DNA of 64,000 nt. Source: Arcticibacterium sp047623945. GTDB lineage: Bacteria; Bacteroidota; Bacteroidia; Cytophagales; Spirosomataceae. This document shows positions 18,499 to 28,367 of this stretch, one piece after another. How positions within the stretch are numbered: the stretch's first letter is position 1; each line of letters starts with the position of its first letter. A program made the position numbers and the translations under genes. The notes beneath the pieces are model-generated. The model was given only the letters and a program-made list of their open reading frames with translations. It was not told where the DNA came from and searched no databases. The stretch lies in assembly GCA_047623945.1 (NCBI GenBank), contig JBLHOT010000003.1, positions 1 through 64,000 of the forward strand, in the 5' to 3' direction.

Positions 18499-20244
18499 TT
18501 AATAGCCATCGTTTTGAACAATGTAGCCTTCAATGTTTGAAGCACCATCAATGGCACTTTGTGGAATTGGGAAAAGCCTCATTTTAGGATCGTTATTCGT
18601 CTTTTCTGTCCAAGAGCCTTCATACTTTCCGAAACGGATTTGATCTCCACGTCTAAACCCTTCCCAATACAATTCAAAACCCCTTTCTCTAAGCATTATT
18701 TCTAAATTAACTTCGCTTAATGCTGGAGGAGTTTGAGCTGGTCTAGCTGTTCTAGATGCCCTTAAGGTGTTTATATCGGCAAGAGCACCGGCATTGTCAC
18801 CATTTCTCAACTTAGCTTCGGCACGCATTAGGTAGATTTCTCCAAGACGCATCATCACCAAGTCCACACTACTAAAATTATTGCCATTAGGTGAAGTACG
18901 ACTATACTGATATTTTCCAACTCTATAACCCGTTTTATGCAGTCTCCCTTCATTGGTAAAGTCAACTTGGAGCGTGTGATCTACATAAGCCACATTTTTA
19001 TCTGGTCCGTTGCCTTTGATTTGCTTTACAGGGTAAATTCTATATCCACCATCGCAGGTTATAAACTGTCCTTCTGAGTTCTTTCTGGGTCCCCATGGCG
19101 TACCACGAATAATTCCACGATTCATTTCGAAGTCTTCCGGTGCCACACAGATGTAATTAGCCTCGTCGTTTAAGGGAGACTTGCCTTCTAGGTTTGCCAG
19201 CTCCGCAGATACCACCACATTGTGCTGATAGAACCTAGCATCAACTGAAGGATCATCATTCCCATAAGCATCAACCCATGTTTGATAAAAATCAGGCGTA
19301 ATAGCCGGCCCATCTGTTCCATCAGAACTTGGATACTCAAGCCTTCCCCATTGAGAACCAGCCATAGACCAATATGCCCACCTACTATGCTCCCTTCTCA
19401 AAACACCCCTTTGATCCAATGCAAAAATTAACTCTTGGTTAGAATTATTAGCATCAATAAAAAGCTCGAAATACTCTGCTGATAAAGTATACTTTCCGTT
19501 ACTAATAATCTTATTCGTGTAATCTATCACCTTATCCATATCTGCTTGTGCAAAGTTAGGACTGCCATAAGGGTCGCGATAAACTGCAGCATTCAAGTGA
19601 AGTCTGGCTAATAAGCCCCAAACAGCTCCTTGGGTAATTCTTCCAGGGCCACGATCGGTATTTACCAGGTTCACAACCGACTCTAATTCACTTTGAATAT
19701 AATCCAAGGCTACCTGTCCTCTAATCAATTCAGATATTTCACTTGAATTTTCCTTTTTAAATACCACGCCCCAGCTATCAAGCATGAGCATATTTAGATA
19801 TGCTCTTAATGCAATCATTTCATATAAAGCACCGGAGGCTTCATTATTACCAGCAGTAGATAGTGGCCTGAGCACTTCAATTGCCGACAGACACCTAGAA
19901 ATATTTCTAGTAAGCTCATTCCAAGAGCTTCCTACTAGGCTGTTTCCTGATGTAATACTATGCCTATGAGCATCAAGGAACTTCCCGCCGTCGAACCACT
20001 CGGTTCCCCCTCGATATGGTAAGATGGCCTCATCGGAGGGTATAAGTTGCAAGCCAAAATAATTAGTGTGCCTCCAAGTCCATGAGACTTGGCCATAAGC
20101 AGGAGCAATGGCTCCGCTAACAACTTCTGCTTGCCCTTGACCGAATAAGGACTCGTCAAGCACTTCTTCTTTCAAATCTGTACAGCTCCAGTCCACCATG
20201 GCTAGAACTAAGATTGATAATACAAGTAAGATTTTTCTTTTCAT
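18499..20244 (-). CDS. SusD/RagB-family nutrient-binding lipoprotein
   Basis: 581 residues with a lipoprotein signal (LVLSILVLAMVDWSC). SusD features include LRAYLNMLMLDSWGVVF, the TPR-like GAVWGLLARLHLNAAVYRDP and the C-terminal RPAQTPPALSEVNLEIMLRERGFELYWEGFRRGDQIRFGK. SusD caps the SusC barrel at the cell surface and binds the glycan. It is intact and lies 78 bases downstream of the broken susC gene. Its placement beside nanA suggests a sialylated or amino-sugar glycan, but the ligand cannot be read from sequence. Confidence 0.95.
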   Translation of the reverse strand: MKRKILLVLSILVLAMVDWSCTDLKEEVLDESLFGQGQAEVVSGAIAPAYGQVSWTWRHTNYFGLQLIPSDEAILPYRGGTEWFDGGKFLDAHRHSITSGNSLVGSSWNELTRNISRCLSAIEVLRPLSTAGNNEASGALYEMIALRAYLNMLMLDSWGVVFKKENSSEISELIRGQVALDYIQSELESVVNLVNTDRGPGRITQGAVWGLLARLHLNAAVYRDPYGSPNFAQADMDKVIDYTNKIISNGKYTLSAEYFELFIDANNSNQELIFALDQRGVLRREHSRWAYWSMAGSQWGRLEYPSSDGTDGPAITPDFYQTWVDAYGNDDPSVDARFYQHNVVVSAELANLEGKSPLNDEANYICVAPEDFEMNRGIIRGTPWGPRKNSEGQFITCDGGYRIYPVKQIKGNGPDKNVAYVDHTLQVDFTNEGRLHKTGYRVGKYQYSRTSPNGNNFSSVDLVMMRLGEIYLMRAEAKLRNGDNAGALADINTLRASRTARPAQTPPALSEVNLEIMLRERGFELYWEGFRRGDQIRFGKYEGSWTEKTNNDPKMRLFPIPQSAIDGASNIEGYIVQNDGY

Positions 20245-20322
20245 GCGAGTATATTTTTATTAGTATGACCTCTTTCTCGATAATGTTTCACAAAAAACTA
20301 CCAAGTAGAGCTTTAGATTTAT

Positions 20323-23314
20323 TTAAAATGAAACATTTAAACCGAGCATTAAACTACGAGGCTTAGGATAAGTAAAGCGATCAATGCCAAAAGTTTGAAC
20401 TCCACCAATAGAGCTTCCCGTATTTATTTCTGGATCAAAACCGGTGTAGTCAGTGATTACAAATAAGTTTTGCCCTGTCACTGAAAAACGAATATTAGTC
20501 ATCCATTTGTCTAGCCCAACCTTTTGAGGGCTTAATTTGTACGACAAGGTTGCGTTATTCATTCTCAAAAAGCTTTCGTTTTCTAGGTATCGCGTAGAAA
20601 CCTCGTTTGAATTAGTCATAGCCTCACTAGAATATTGAACAGCAAAGTCCGTCGTATTAAATGACGATGCCAAGTTTCCCTTATTGAAAATAGACATGGC
20701 CGTATGATTGTAAATTTTATTGCCAGAAACTCCATTAAAATTTAAACTTAGTTCAAAGTTTTTATAGCCAAAGTTGGTATAAAAAGCGTATAACACGCTA
20801 GGCAAAGCTGTACCAACTACTATCCTGTCATTTTCAATAACTTGCCCATCGCCGTTTTGGTCTTTAAACTTATTAAGTCCATCATCTCCAATGCCAATGA
20901 ATTCTTTCATGAAAAAAGAGCCAATGGCTTCGTCATTGATGTACCCATTGATAGTGGCACCGGTTTGGCCAGCTCCTGAAGCAGCACCTGTTGTTAATAC
21001 GGCATAAGGTGAGTCCACAACTCTATTTTTTATTAAGTTCATATTACCCCCAATGTTGTAATAAAATCCACTTTGGCTTCCATTCTGGAAATCTAAAGCC
21101 ATTTCAAGACCAGAGTTTCTGATTTCCATATTTGGAACATTCGTCCAAAAGGTCGCGGTAGGTTGAATTGGATCGGCAGGAACGGCCTCTAAAAGTATAT
21201 TGCTAGAAATCTTATTGAAGTAATCAATGGTACCCGTTAATTTATTGCTAAACAATCCAAAATCTAACCCAATATTAGATTGTGTTGAAACCTCCCACTG
21301 TACGTTTGGATTAGCCAATCTCGTATAAATAGTACCATATGGATAATCATCTAAGGTAGTGGCGTTCGGGTTTAAAGGATAGGTGTCATTATCTGCTCTA
21401 CTATCATTAAAGCTCGCCTGCGTGATTTTTGAAGGAATTTCTTGATTTCCTGTCTGCCCCCAACTGGCTCTTAGTTTTAAATTCGTAAACGCGGAACCGA
21501 CCATGAAGTCTTCATTCGTTATATTCCAACCTGCTGCAAAAGAGGGGAAGTAACCATACTTGTTATTTGCTCCAAACTTGGACGAGCCATCCGCACGGAA
21601 AGTAGCCGTTAATAAGTACTTACTGGCAAAACAATAATTCACTCTTCCAAAAAACGATTGTAACTCATTCTTGATAGCATAAGTATTAAGGGTAGTTGGT
21701 TGCTCCTGCGTGCTTGTTTGATCTTGGTATCTTGGCTCAATATCATTGTTAGCAAAACCAGTTAATCCGAAAGAACTTCGGTTTTCGAAAAACTCTTGAA
21801 AGGAATGACCAGCTAAAAAGTTTAGGTTATGACTCTCTTTAGCAAACACATAATTTAAGGTGTTCTCAATTAAGCGATTGCTGTTTTTGGAATAAATTGA
21901 GTTCAAGGAGCCTAAATCTAGGCCTTCCAAAAGTGCATAAGGTAAGCTTTGAACAACTCTATCTGTGGAAGAGAAATCAACTCCAAGGTTCATCTTATAG
22001 GTAAGGCCCTTATAAAACTCAATACTTGGTGAGATATTAACAATAATCCTGTTATTGGTTGCTTCGTCTGTATACAACTGCTGTCTTGCGATTGGACTAA
22101 GGATGTCGTCAAACAGTGCCGGCTGACCATTAGTGAGGGTTGGAATGGTAGGGTTTAATCGTAACATATCTACCACCATTGAACCTTGATCTGGCCGATC
22201 GTTCTGAGTCTGAGCTCCTATAAAATTGTAGGCTATTTTAACTTTACCATCAAAAGCATTTTGAGTTAAATTCAATCTTCCAGAATAACGCTTCAAACTA
22301 CTATTGTTTAAAATTCCTTCTTGATTATCAAGACCTAAAGAAGCGAAATAATTAAACTTTTCAGTTGCTGCTCCACTCATAGATAGGTTGGTGGTGGTAG
22401 ACTGAGCCGTTCTTGTTAGTTCGTCTTGCCAGTTGGTGTTTCCCCCTGCATCATATAGGGTTCCTCCAGCACTTACAACTTACTTTTTGAAATCCGCAGC
22501 ACTGAAAACATCAATATCATTTGCCAACGATGAAGTGGCTGTTGTAACTGATAAATTTACTGTTGACTTACCTTCTTTACCCTTTTTGGTGGTGATTACA
22601 ATCACGCCATTTGCTGCCCTCGCACCATAAATAGCTGAGGCCGACGCGTCTTTCAAGACATTTATAGACTCGATGTCCTGGTGGTTAATAAAGTTAAGCG
22701 GATTGCTCGCTATACCATTTAGAAGCATTATCTAACACAAAGCCATCGATTACATAAAGTGGTGTGGTACCAGATCTTAAACTTCCAACGCCACGAATCA
22801 CCACGTCTTGAGCTGCCCCTGGCTCCCCACTTACAGACGTTACGTTTACACCGGCTATTTTCCCCTGAAGCAACTGTCCCGGGTTTGCTACAATTCCTTT
22901 ATTGAAATCCTCACTTTTAAGGGTTCCTACGGCTCCCGTGATATCCGTCTTCTTTTGTGTACCATAGCCCAAAACGACTATATCGTCAAGCTGATTTGCT
23001 TCTGGACTAAGCTGAACACTTATATTGGTTTGATTTCCAACTACAACTTCTGTTCTACCATAGCCTATAAAGTCCAAAATCAATATCGCGTTTTGGTCCT
23101 TTACACTGATGCTAAACTTTCCTTCTGCATCACTTAAGACACCATTCGTAGTACCTTTCTCAACGATAGAGCAACCTACGAGTGCTGAACCGTCCGTTCC
23201 ATCTGTTACTTGTCCACTCACATTTATGAGTAATGGAACAGCCAGAGCCGTATTGACAATTAGCAACCCGAACACGCCGAGACAAATTGCGAAATTTAAA
23301 TAGAGTTTTTTCAT
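20323..23314 (-). pseudogene. Broken SusC/RagA TonB-dependent receptor gene
   Basis: Three open pieces make one ~995-residue SusC. The N-terminal piece 22694-23314 has a signal peptide, a carboxypeptidase-like domain and the plug start VVLGYGTQKKTDITGAVG. The piece 22480-22728 has SINVLKDASASAIYGARAANGVIVITTKKG. The barrel 20323-22380 ends LMLGLNVSF. An extra T in 22718-22720 shifts the frame; removing it restores LDNASNGIASNPLNFIN. An in-frame TAA at 22480-22482 follows ADFKK where a Leu (TTA) is expected before VVSAGGTLYD. SusC imports glycans bound by SusD. SusD next door is intact. Confidence 0.88.
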
Positions 23315-23398
23315 AATAATAGATTTTTAAGGTTTAGTAAACACGATCCTCGGGCATTAGACTCTAGCAGAAACAATGTTTTCATGTTAAATAGTTAA

Positions 23399-23410
23399 AA
23401 TGAGCTCATT
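23399..23410. promoter_or_regulatory. Perfect 12-bp palindrome in the putative susC promoter
   Basis: AATGAGCTCATT lies 85 bases before the susC ATG. On the minus strand it sits between a TTTG and a weak TATTT element spaced about 20 bases apart, so it could be an operator over the promoter. The -7 box match is poor. Confidence 0.35.
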
Positions 23411-23469
23411 GTGCAAACTATTAATTTTGGGTTTTATTTCAAGGTTATTTTAAATCTATTTTGTCTTAC

Positions 23470-23509
23470 CCCCCCTTTTATACGTAAATTTTTACGTATA
23501 AAAGGGGGG
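23470..23509. repeat. 40-base perfect inverted repeat between susC and the acylase gene
   Basis: Two 19-base arms (23470-23488, beginning CCCCCCTTTTATACG, and 23491-23509) are perfect complements around a TT loop. The flanking genes are divergent, so a normal end-of-operon terminator is not expected here. The rest of 23315-23764 holds the 12-bp palindrome and no gene that I can support. Confidence 0.75.
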
Positions 23510-23764
23510 TATTGCTCTAATTCTCGATATTCCAATATGTTTTGAATTGCCAGATTTATTACTTCGATAGCAATCACTACTTAGGGGAAATCAAAGTGTT
23601 ATGACAGACCTTATTATTAGAAGATATAGGACTATCAATGTTTCCCGTTCTCTGACAAATAAAAATCGTTCAAATTCCAATGAATTAGGTATTGTTTGAG
23701 CTTATTTGAATCAATTTTTCATCAGAATTCATTTATCTTTAGCAACTTCTGACAAACTTACTCA

Positions 23765-25801
23765 ATGAAAAAAACACTCTTACTACTGATCTGTGCTCTT
23801 CAGGGCACAGCCCAAATACAAGTAAACAACATTCAAATAGCCCGCGATACGTGGGGTGTTCCACATATTTTTGCTAAAACAGATGCCGAGGTAGCCTACG
23901 GACTCGCTTGGGCTCATGCCGAAGATGATTTCAAAACTATCCAATTAACTTTATTGGCGGGTAAGGGCCAACTAGCCAAGCTGCAGGGTAAAGATGGAGC
24001 AGCTATTGATTATGTAGCAGGTTTGCTAAGGACTAAACAAACGGCCCAAGAGAAAATCGGAGAAATATCACCTGATTTTCTGGCCGTGGCCAATGGATAC
24101 CTAGATGGGATAAACAAATACGCGTCCCTTCATCCTAATGAAATCCTCGTCAAAAGAAGCTTTCCGATCAGCATAAATGATTATTTGTCGGCCATGTTAC
24201 TCTCGCTCTCCGTTATATCCGGTGCAGATGGAGTGTTGAAAGACATTTTTAATGGCACCATTGAAAATCCAGCTATAAAAGAGGAAATAAAAGGTTCTAA
24301 TGCTTTTGCTTTCTCCTCCTCTAAAACCACTACTGGTGAAACCTTCTTAAACATAAACTCACATCAGCCATTGGAAGGGCCTGTGGCTTGGTATGAGGCC
24401 CATCTACATAGTGAAGAGGGCTGGAATATGCTCGGGGGCCTATTTCCTACCGGATGTGTTATTTTTCATGGCACCAATGAAAACTTAGGATGGGCTCACA
24501 CGGTTAACCATCAAGACAAGATAGATGTCTTTAAGCTAGATATGAAGCGTAAAAACTCCCGAAAATATTTATTCGACGGTGAATGGTTAAAGCTAGAAAA
24601 GAAAAAAGTAAAGCTTAAAGTCAAAATGGGAGCATTTACTTTACCTATTTCTAAAAAAGCCTTTTGGAGTGTTTATGGGGCTACCATACGTAACCACCAA
24701 GGCACTTATTCTATCAGAATGGGGGCCAATCAAGAGGTTAGAGGAGTAGAAGAATGGTATCGCATGAACAAGGCAAAAACCTTTAAAGAGTTTTATGAGG
24801 CTATGGAGCTAATTGCCATTCCAGGCTTTAACACCATTTACGCTGATAATCAGGATAATATTTTCTTTGTTTCTAATGGAAACATACCCTTTAGAGATCC
24901 TGGGTTTGACTGGAAAGGCGTTTTACCCGGAAACACATCTCTAACACTATGGGATAGCTACCATCCGTTTAGTGATTTACCACAATACTTGAATCCAAGT
25001 TCTGGGTATTTATACAATTCTAACAATACCGTTTTTCATGCCAGCTCTCCTTCTAATAATTTAAATCCGAAGGATTTCGATGCCACAATGGGCTACCCTT
25101 TAAAAGACAATAATAGAAGCATGCGATTTGTAGAACGAATTTCTGCCTATGACAAAGTAAGTTATGAAGATTTTAAATCTATAAAGTATGATGGCCAGTA
25201 TCCCGCTAGGTTTCATTTCCCAATAGATATAAATACTATTTGGGAGATGGACTCCAAACAGTTTCCAGAAATTGAGGCTGAAATTGAACTACTTCAAAAC
25301 TGGGACAGAAAGTCGAACATAGAAAATGTAGGTGCTGGGTTTTTCTCCGTATTAATTTACAAAATAAATGAGCATTATCATGGCAAAGGAGTAGTGACAG
25401 GGCCTGTGGCTGCAAAACTCATCACAGAAACGAAAGTCCATTTGATTGAACATTTTGGCAAATCAAACGTGCCTTTAGGAGAGGTACAAAAACTGGTCCG
25501 TGGAGAAAAAGAAATAAGACTTCCTGGCCTACCAGACGTATTGGCTGCCATGTATACCAGCCCTCACAAAGATGGTAAACGCAAAGGGATTGCTGGGGAG
25601 TCTTATATTCAGCTTGTCCGCTACAAAAAAGGTGTGTTGCCAAAAATAGAAACGGTCATAAATTATGGATCATCAAATCATATTGAAAGCCCTCATTACG
25701 CCGACCAAATGGAGCTATTTGTTCGGCAGAAAACAAAGAAAATGACCCTTGACAAGGCCACCGTTATTAAAGATGCAGTACGTATTTACAGTCCTCAATA
25801 A
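23765..25801 (+). CDS. Penicillin acylase-family Ntn hydrolase
   Basis: 678 residues with a short signal peptide (MKKTLLLLICALQGTAQ). The family pattern is an alpha chain (IARDTWGVPHIFAKTDAEVAYGLAWAHAEDDF), a spacer, and self-cleavage before S178 in KGSNAFAF. S178 becomes the N-terminal nucleophile of the beta chain. GWAHTVNHQDKIDVF is the conserved beta-chain segment. Relatives hydrolyse acyl-homoserine lactones, aculeacin or beta-lactam side chains in the periplasm, and the substrate here is unknown. A decayed partial copy lies at 18263-18449. The serine hydrolase pseudogene follows after 25 bases. Confidence 0.9.
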   Translation: MKKTLLLLICALQGTAQIQVNNIQIARDTWGVPHIFAKTDAEVAYGLAWAHAEDDFKTIQLTLLAGKGQLAKLQGKDGAAIDYVAGLLRTKQTAQEKIGEISPDFLAVANGYLDGINKYASLHPNEILVKRSFPISINDYLSAMLLSLSVISGADGVLKDIFNGTIENPAIKEEIKGSNAFAFSSSKTTTGETFLNINSHQPLEGPVAWYEAHLHSEEGWNMLGGLFPTGCVIFHGTNENLGWAHTVNHQDKIDVFKLDMKRKNSRKYLFDGEWLKLEKKKVKLKVKMGAFTLPISKKAFWSVYGATIRNHQGTYSIRMGANQEVRGVEEWYRMNKAKTFKEFYEAMELIAIPGFNTIYADNQDNIFFVSNGNIPFRDPGFDWKGVLPGNTSLTLWDSYHPFSDLPQYLNPSSGYLYNSNNTVFHASSPSNNLNPKDFDATMGYPLKDNNRSMRFVERISAYDKVSYEDFKSIKYDGQYPARFHFPIDINTIWEMDSKQFPEIEAEIELLQNWDRKSNIENVGAGFFSVLIYKINEHYHGKGVVTGPVAAKLITETKVHLIEHFGKSNVPLGEVQKLVRGEKEIRLPGLPDVLAAMYTSPHKDGKRKGIAGESYIQLVRYKKGVLPKIETVINYGSSNHIESPHYADQMELFVRQKTKKMTLDKATVIKDAVRIYSPQ

Positions 25802-25826
25802 ACGATTTCGATATAAACTTAAGCCA

Positions 25827-27078
25827 ATGAAAAAGCTTCTGTCATGATCTACTTTTATGATCGTCTTCCAATGTTTCTGCACAACATGAAACTATCATTG
25901 CCAATCCCGAAGAATATGGCATTTCTAGCAATCGCCTTGAAATATTGAATATTGGCATTGGCCAAATGTCCAAGAAAAGCAAAACACTAGGTGCTACCGT
26001 GGCAATCTTAAAAGATGGAAAACTAATTTATCAAAATACCAATGGCTACCGAGACTTGATGACAGAAAGTCTCATGAAAACCGAAGATATTTTTAGGCTT
26101 TACTCCATGACCAAACCTATCACTTCCGTTGTCATAATGATGCTATAGGTGCAAGGGCTACTGAAGTTAAGCGACCCCTTTCATAAGTATATTCCAGCTT
26201 TTAAAAACATGACGGTGGCCAAAGAAAATGAAGCCCAAACAGAAATCATTGAAACAGTTAAGGCTCAAAAAACCATTACCATTCAAAACCTTCTTAGGTA
26301 TACTTCATGGCTGAGCTATGGCCTTTTTAGTAAGCAACCCGCTTTTAGAAAAACCTACTCCACCGCACAAATAAGTACTTCTGGAGTTAGCAGCGAGGAA
26401 TTTGTTGATAATCTAGCCAAACTCCCGCTCAAGGGCGAACCTGGAAAAGTCTGGGAATACAGCTATTCCACGGATGTTTTAGATAGAATAGTGGAAGTTA
26501 TTTCTGGCCAGAGGCTTGGCGAATTCTTGAAAGAGAACATTTTCGACCCATTAGGAATGGGAAACACTGGATTCTTCATGCACAAAGCAAAGATAGATAG
26601 AGTGGCCCGATACTACGACTCTTTCACCAAAAGCATCCAGCCTATTTACTAGACGCCGGAAAAGAACCAACTATAGACTCTGGAGATGGAGGATTGCTTT
26701 CTTCACTAGAAGACTATGGGAAGATTGCACAAATGATACTTAACAAAGGCCAACTAAATAATACGAGGGTTTTAGGCTGCAAAAAAGTGGGCTATATGAC
26801 GGCCAATCATATTTCTAACCAAGTAGACAAAGGAGACCTTTATCTTCCGAGAGGTGGTTACGGCTTTGGGCTAGGCTTTGAGGTGAGAACACGCAGTGGC
26901 CTTTCTCCTGAAGTAGGCTCTAAAAGAGAGCATGCTTGGAGCGGATGGGCTGACACAGGATTTTGGATAGACCCAGAAGAAAATATGAATAGCCTATTTA
27001 TGATTCAAGATGTCATTAACGCAGGGCTCCCTCCGTTCCCGATTTAAGTCTATGGTTTATCAAGCCTTTATTGACTAA
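25827..27078 (+). pseudogene. Decayed beta-lactamase-family serine hydrolase gene
   Basis: The original gene runs from ATG 25827 (MKKLLS) to TAA 27076, where FKSMVYQAFID is the natural C-terminus. The lesions I can read are an in-frame TGA at 25845-25847, a frameshift near 25875 before SAQHETIIANPEEYGIS, an in-frame TAG at 26146-26148, a frameshift near 26640-26650 before LLDAGKEPTIDSGDGG, and a last one near 27035. The class C/esterase motif SMTK is still present (YSMTKPITS, around 26104) and so is a YSYSTD segment. Five lesions make true decay far more likely than sequencing error. Confidence 0.9.
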
Positions 27079-27145
27079 ATAGGAACCCACTTAAAGCAAA
27101 AAAGGAAGCCTCTGACGAAGCTTTTCTTATCTATTTTTCTGAGAA

Positions 27146-28072
27146 TTATTGCCCTATCAAAAGAGACTCTCTACGTCTCATTTTTCCAGCCGGAATACCA
27201 AACATCATTTTGAATCTTCTACAAAAATAGGCTGTGTCTTTGTAACCTACCTCCGCTCCGATGGCTCTAATGCTCTTTTTAGAAGTTCTTAGTAAGGTCA
27301 CCGCTGCTTCCATACGCTGATACTCTATGTAATCTTGAGGATTAATTCCGGTCAACATTTTGAAATATTGACCCACATAATCTTCAGATACATTGGCAAC
27401 ATTGGCCAGTTGCTTATTGGACAAATCACCCTCTAAATGCTCTTTGATATAAGCAAAAATATCTATTAAACGCGGGTCTTTAAAGTAGGTACTGTTTGTA
27501 GCTAATTGCTCTACAAACATCTTATTCCTTAAAATATAGCGAATAATCTCAATAACGATTTCCTCCGTCTTGTTCATTATAACTCTACCTCGACCCGCCT
27601 CATCTGTAAAGTCTTCTATCAAAATATCTTTGATGAGACCAGAAAGCTTGCTGTCGTTTCTGATAAAGAATGGCGGAATATCTAACGAAGTAAAGAAATT
27701 CACAGAATCAAATACTTTTGCCTCGAAAGCCACGAGTCCAAAAGAGTTTCGAACCTTTCCAATTTCATGGGGAATAGACATAGCATCAAAATAATGCTCC
27801 CTTCTAGTCATAAATTCCTCGTAAGAAATTTGTTTGGCCTCACCTACACCATAGGTAATGTTTGAAGATTTTCCACCAGGAATAAAGAGCATGTCTCCTG
27901 CCTCAATCTTCTCCTCAACACCCTCTAAAACGACCTTGCCGTCATAAAGAATAAGCAAAGTGTTTTCTACATCATAGAAATTCTTGATGGTAATGGGTTG
28001 AAGAATATTAATATGCCTAGCCTTGGCAAACTTCACCCCAAGCGACTCGATAATTTTATTATAATCTTCCAT
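27146..28072 (-). CDS. AraC-family transcriptional regulator
   Basis: 308 residues. The N-terminal cupin-like sensor part (LLILYDGKVVLEGVEEKIEAGDMLFIPGG) is followed by a C-terminal double helix-turn-helix (about 205-300). That region has NKQLANVANVSEDYVGQYFKMLTGINPQDYIEYQRMEAA and IRAIGAEVGYKDTAYFCRRFKMMFGIPAGKMR. It is convergent with the decayed serine hydrolase gene. Its target is not evident; the ligand-binding half does not resemble an arabinose sensor closely. Confidence 0.92.
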   Translation of the reverse strand: MEDYNKIIESLGVKFAKARHINILQPITIKNFYDVENTLLILYDGKVVLEGVEEKIEAGDMLFIPGGKSSNITYGVGEAKQISYEEFMTRREHYFDAMSIPHEIGKVRNSFGLVAFEAKVFDSVNFFTSLDIPPFFIRNDSKLSGLIKDILIEDFTDEAGRGRVIMNKTEEIVIEIIRYILRNKMFVEQLATNSTYFKDPRLIDIFAYIKEHLEGDLSNKQLANVANVSEDYVGQYFKMLTGINPQDYIEYQRMEAAVTLLRTSKKSIRAIGAEVGYKDTAYFCRRFKMMFGIPAGKMRRRESLLIGQ

Positions 28073-28320
28073 AAAACTTCTTTCTTATCTAATTGTAATG
28101 GTTGAACGGTAGAGAAAGTTCATTCTTCTCTTGTACAAAACTAATAATATATTCCAAAGCATCAAATCCAAACACCCCAGCAAATGTTTAATTAGTTATA
28201 CGAAAGCGTTAAAAAAAGGACATTTTTCTATGAAAAATCTAAGTTTTTTTCAAAAAACAGATGTGTTAGTAAATAAGTAAAATGGTAAGAAACCTAGATA
28301 TATGGCACTAGGGCATAAAA

Positions 28321-28342
28321 AATGCCCTCTTTCGAGGGCATT
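28321..28342 (-). terminator. Terminator after the acyl-CoA dehydrogenase gene
   Basis: AATGCCCTC and GAGGGCATT form a perfect 9-bp stem around TTTC, followed on the minus strand by a T run. It lies 26 bases after the stop codon at 28368. Confidence 0.85.
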
Positions 28343-28367
28343 CACTCACTTAAATTTTCTTCTTAAA

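Noticed and set aside
11761..26148. In-frame stops as recoding (selenocysteine, pyrrolysine or altered genetic code)
   Set aside because: The broken genes carry TGA, TAA and TAG in different places together with frameshifts, and intact genes end with all three codons. No recoding element was seen.
26149..26652. Separate gene starting at GTG 26149
   Set aside because: It continues the frame of the upstream piece through a TAG and lacks its own N-terminus; it is the middle of the serine hydrolase pseudogene.
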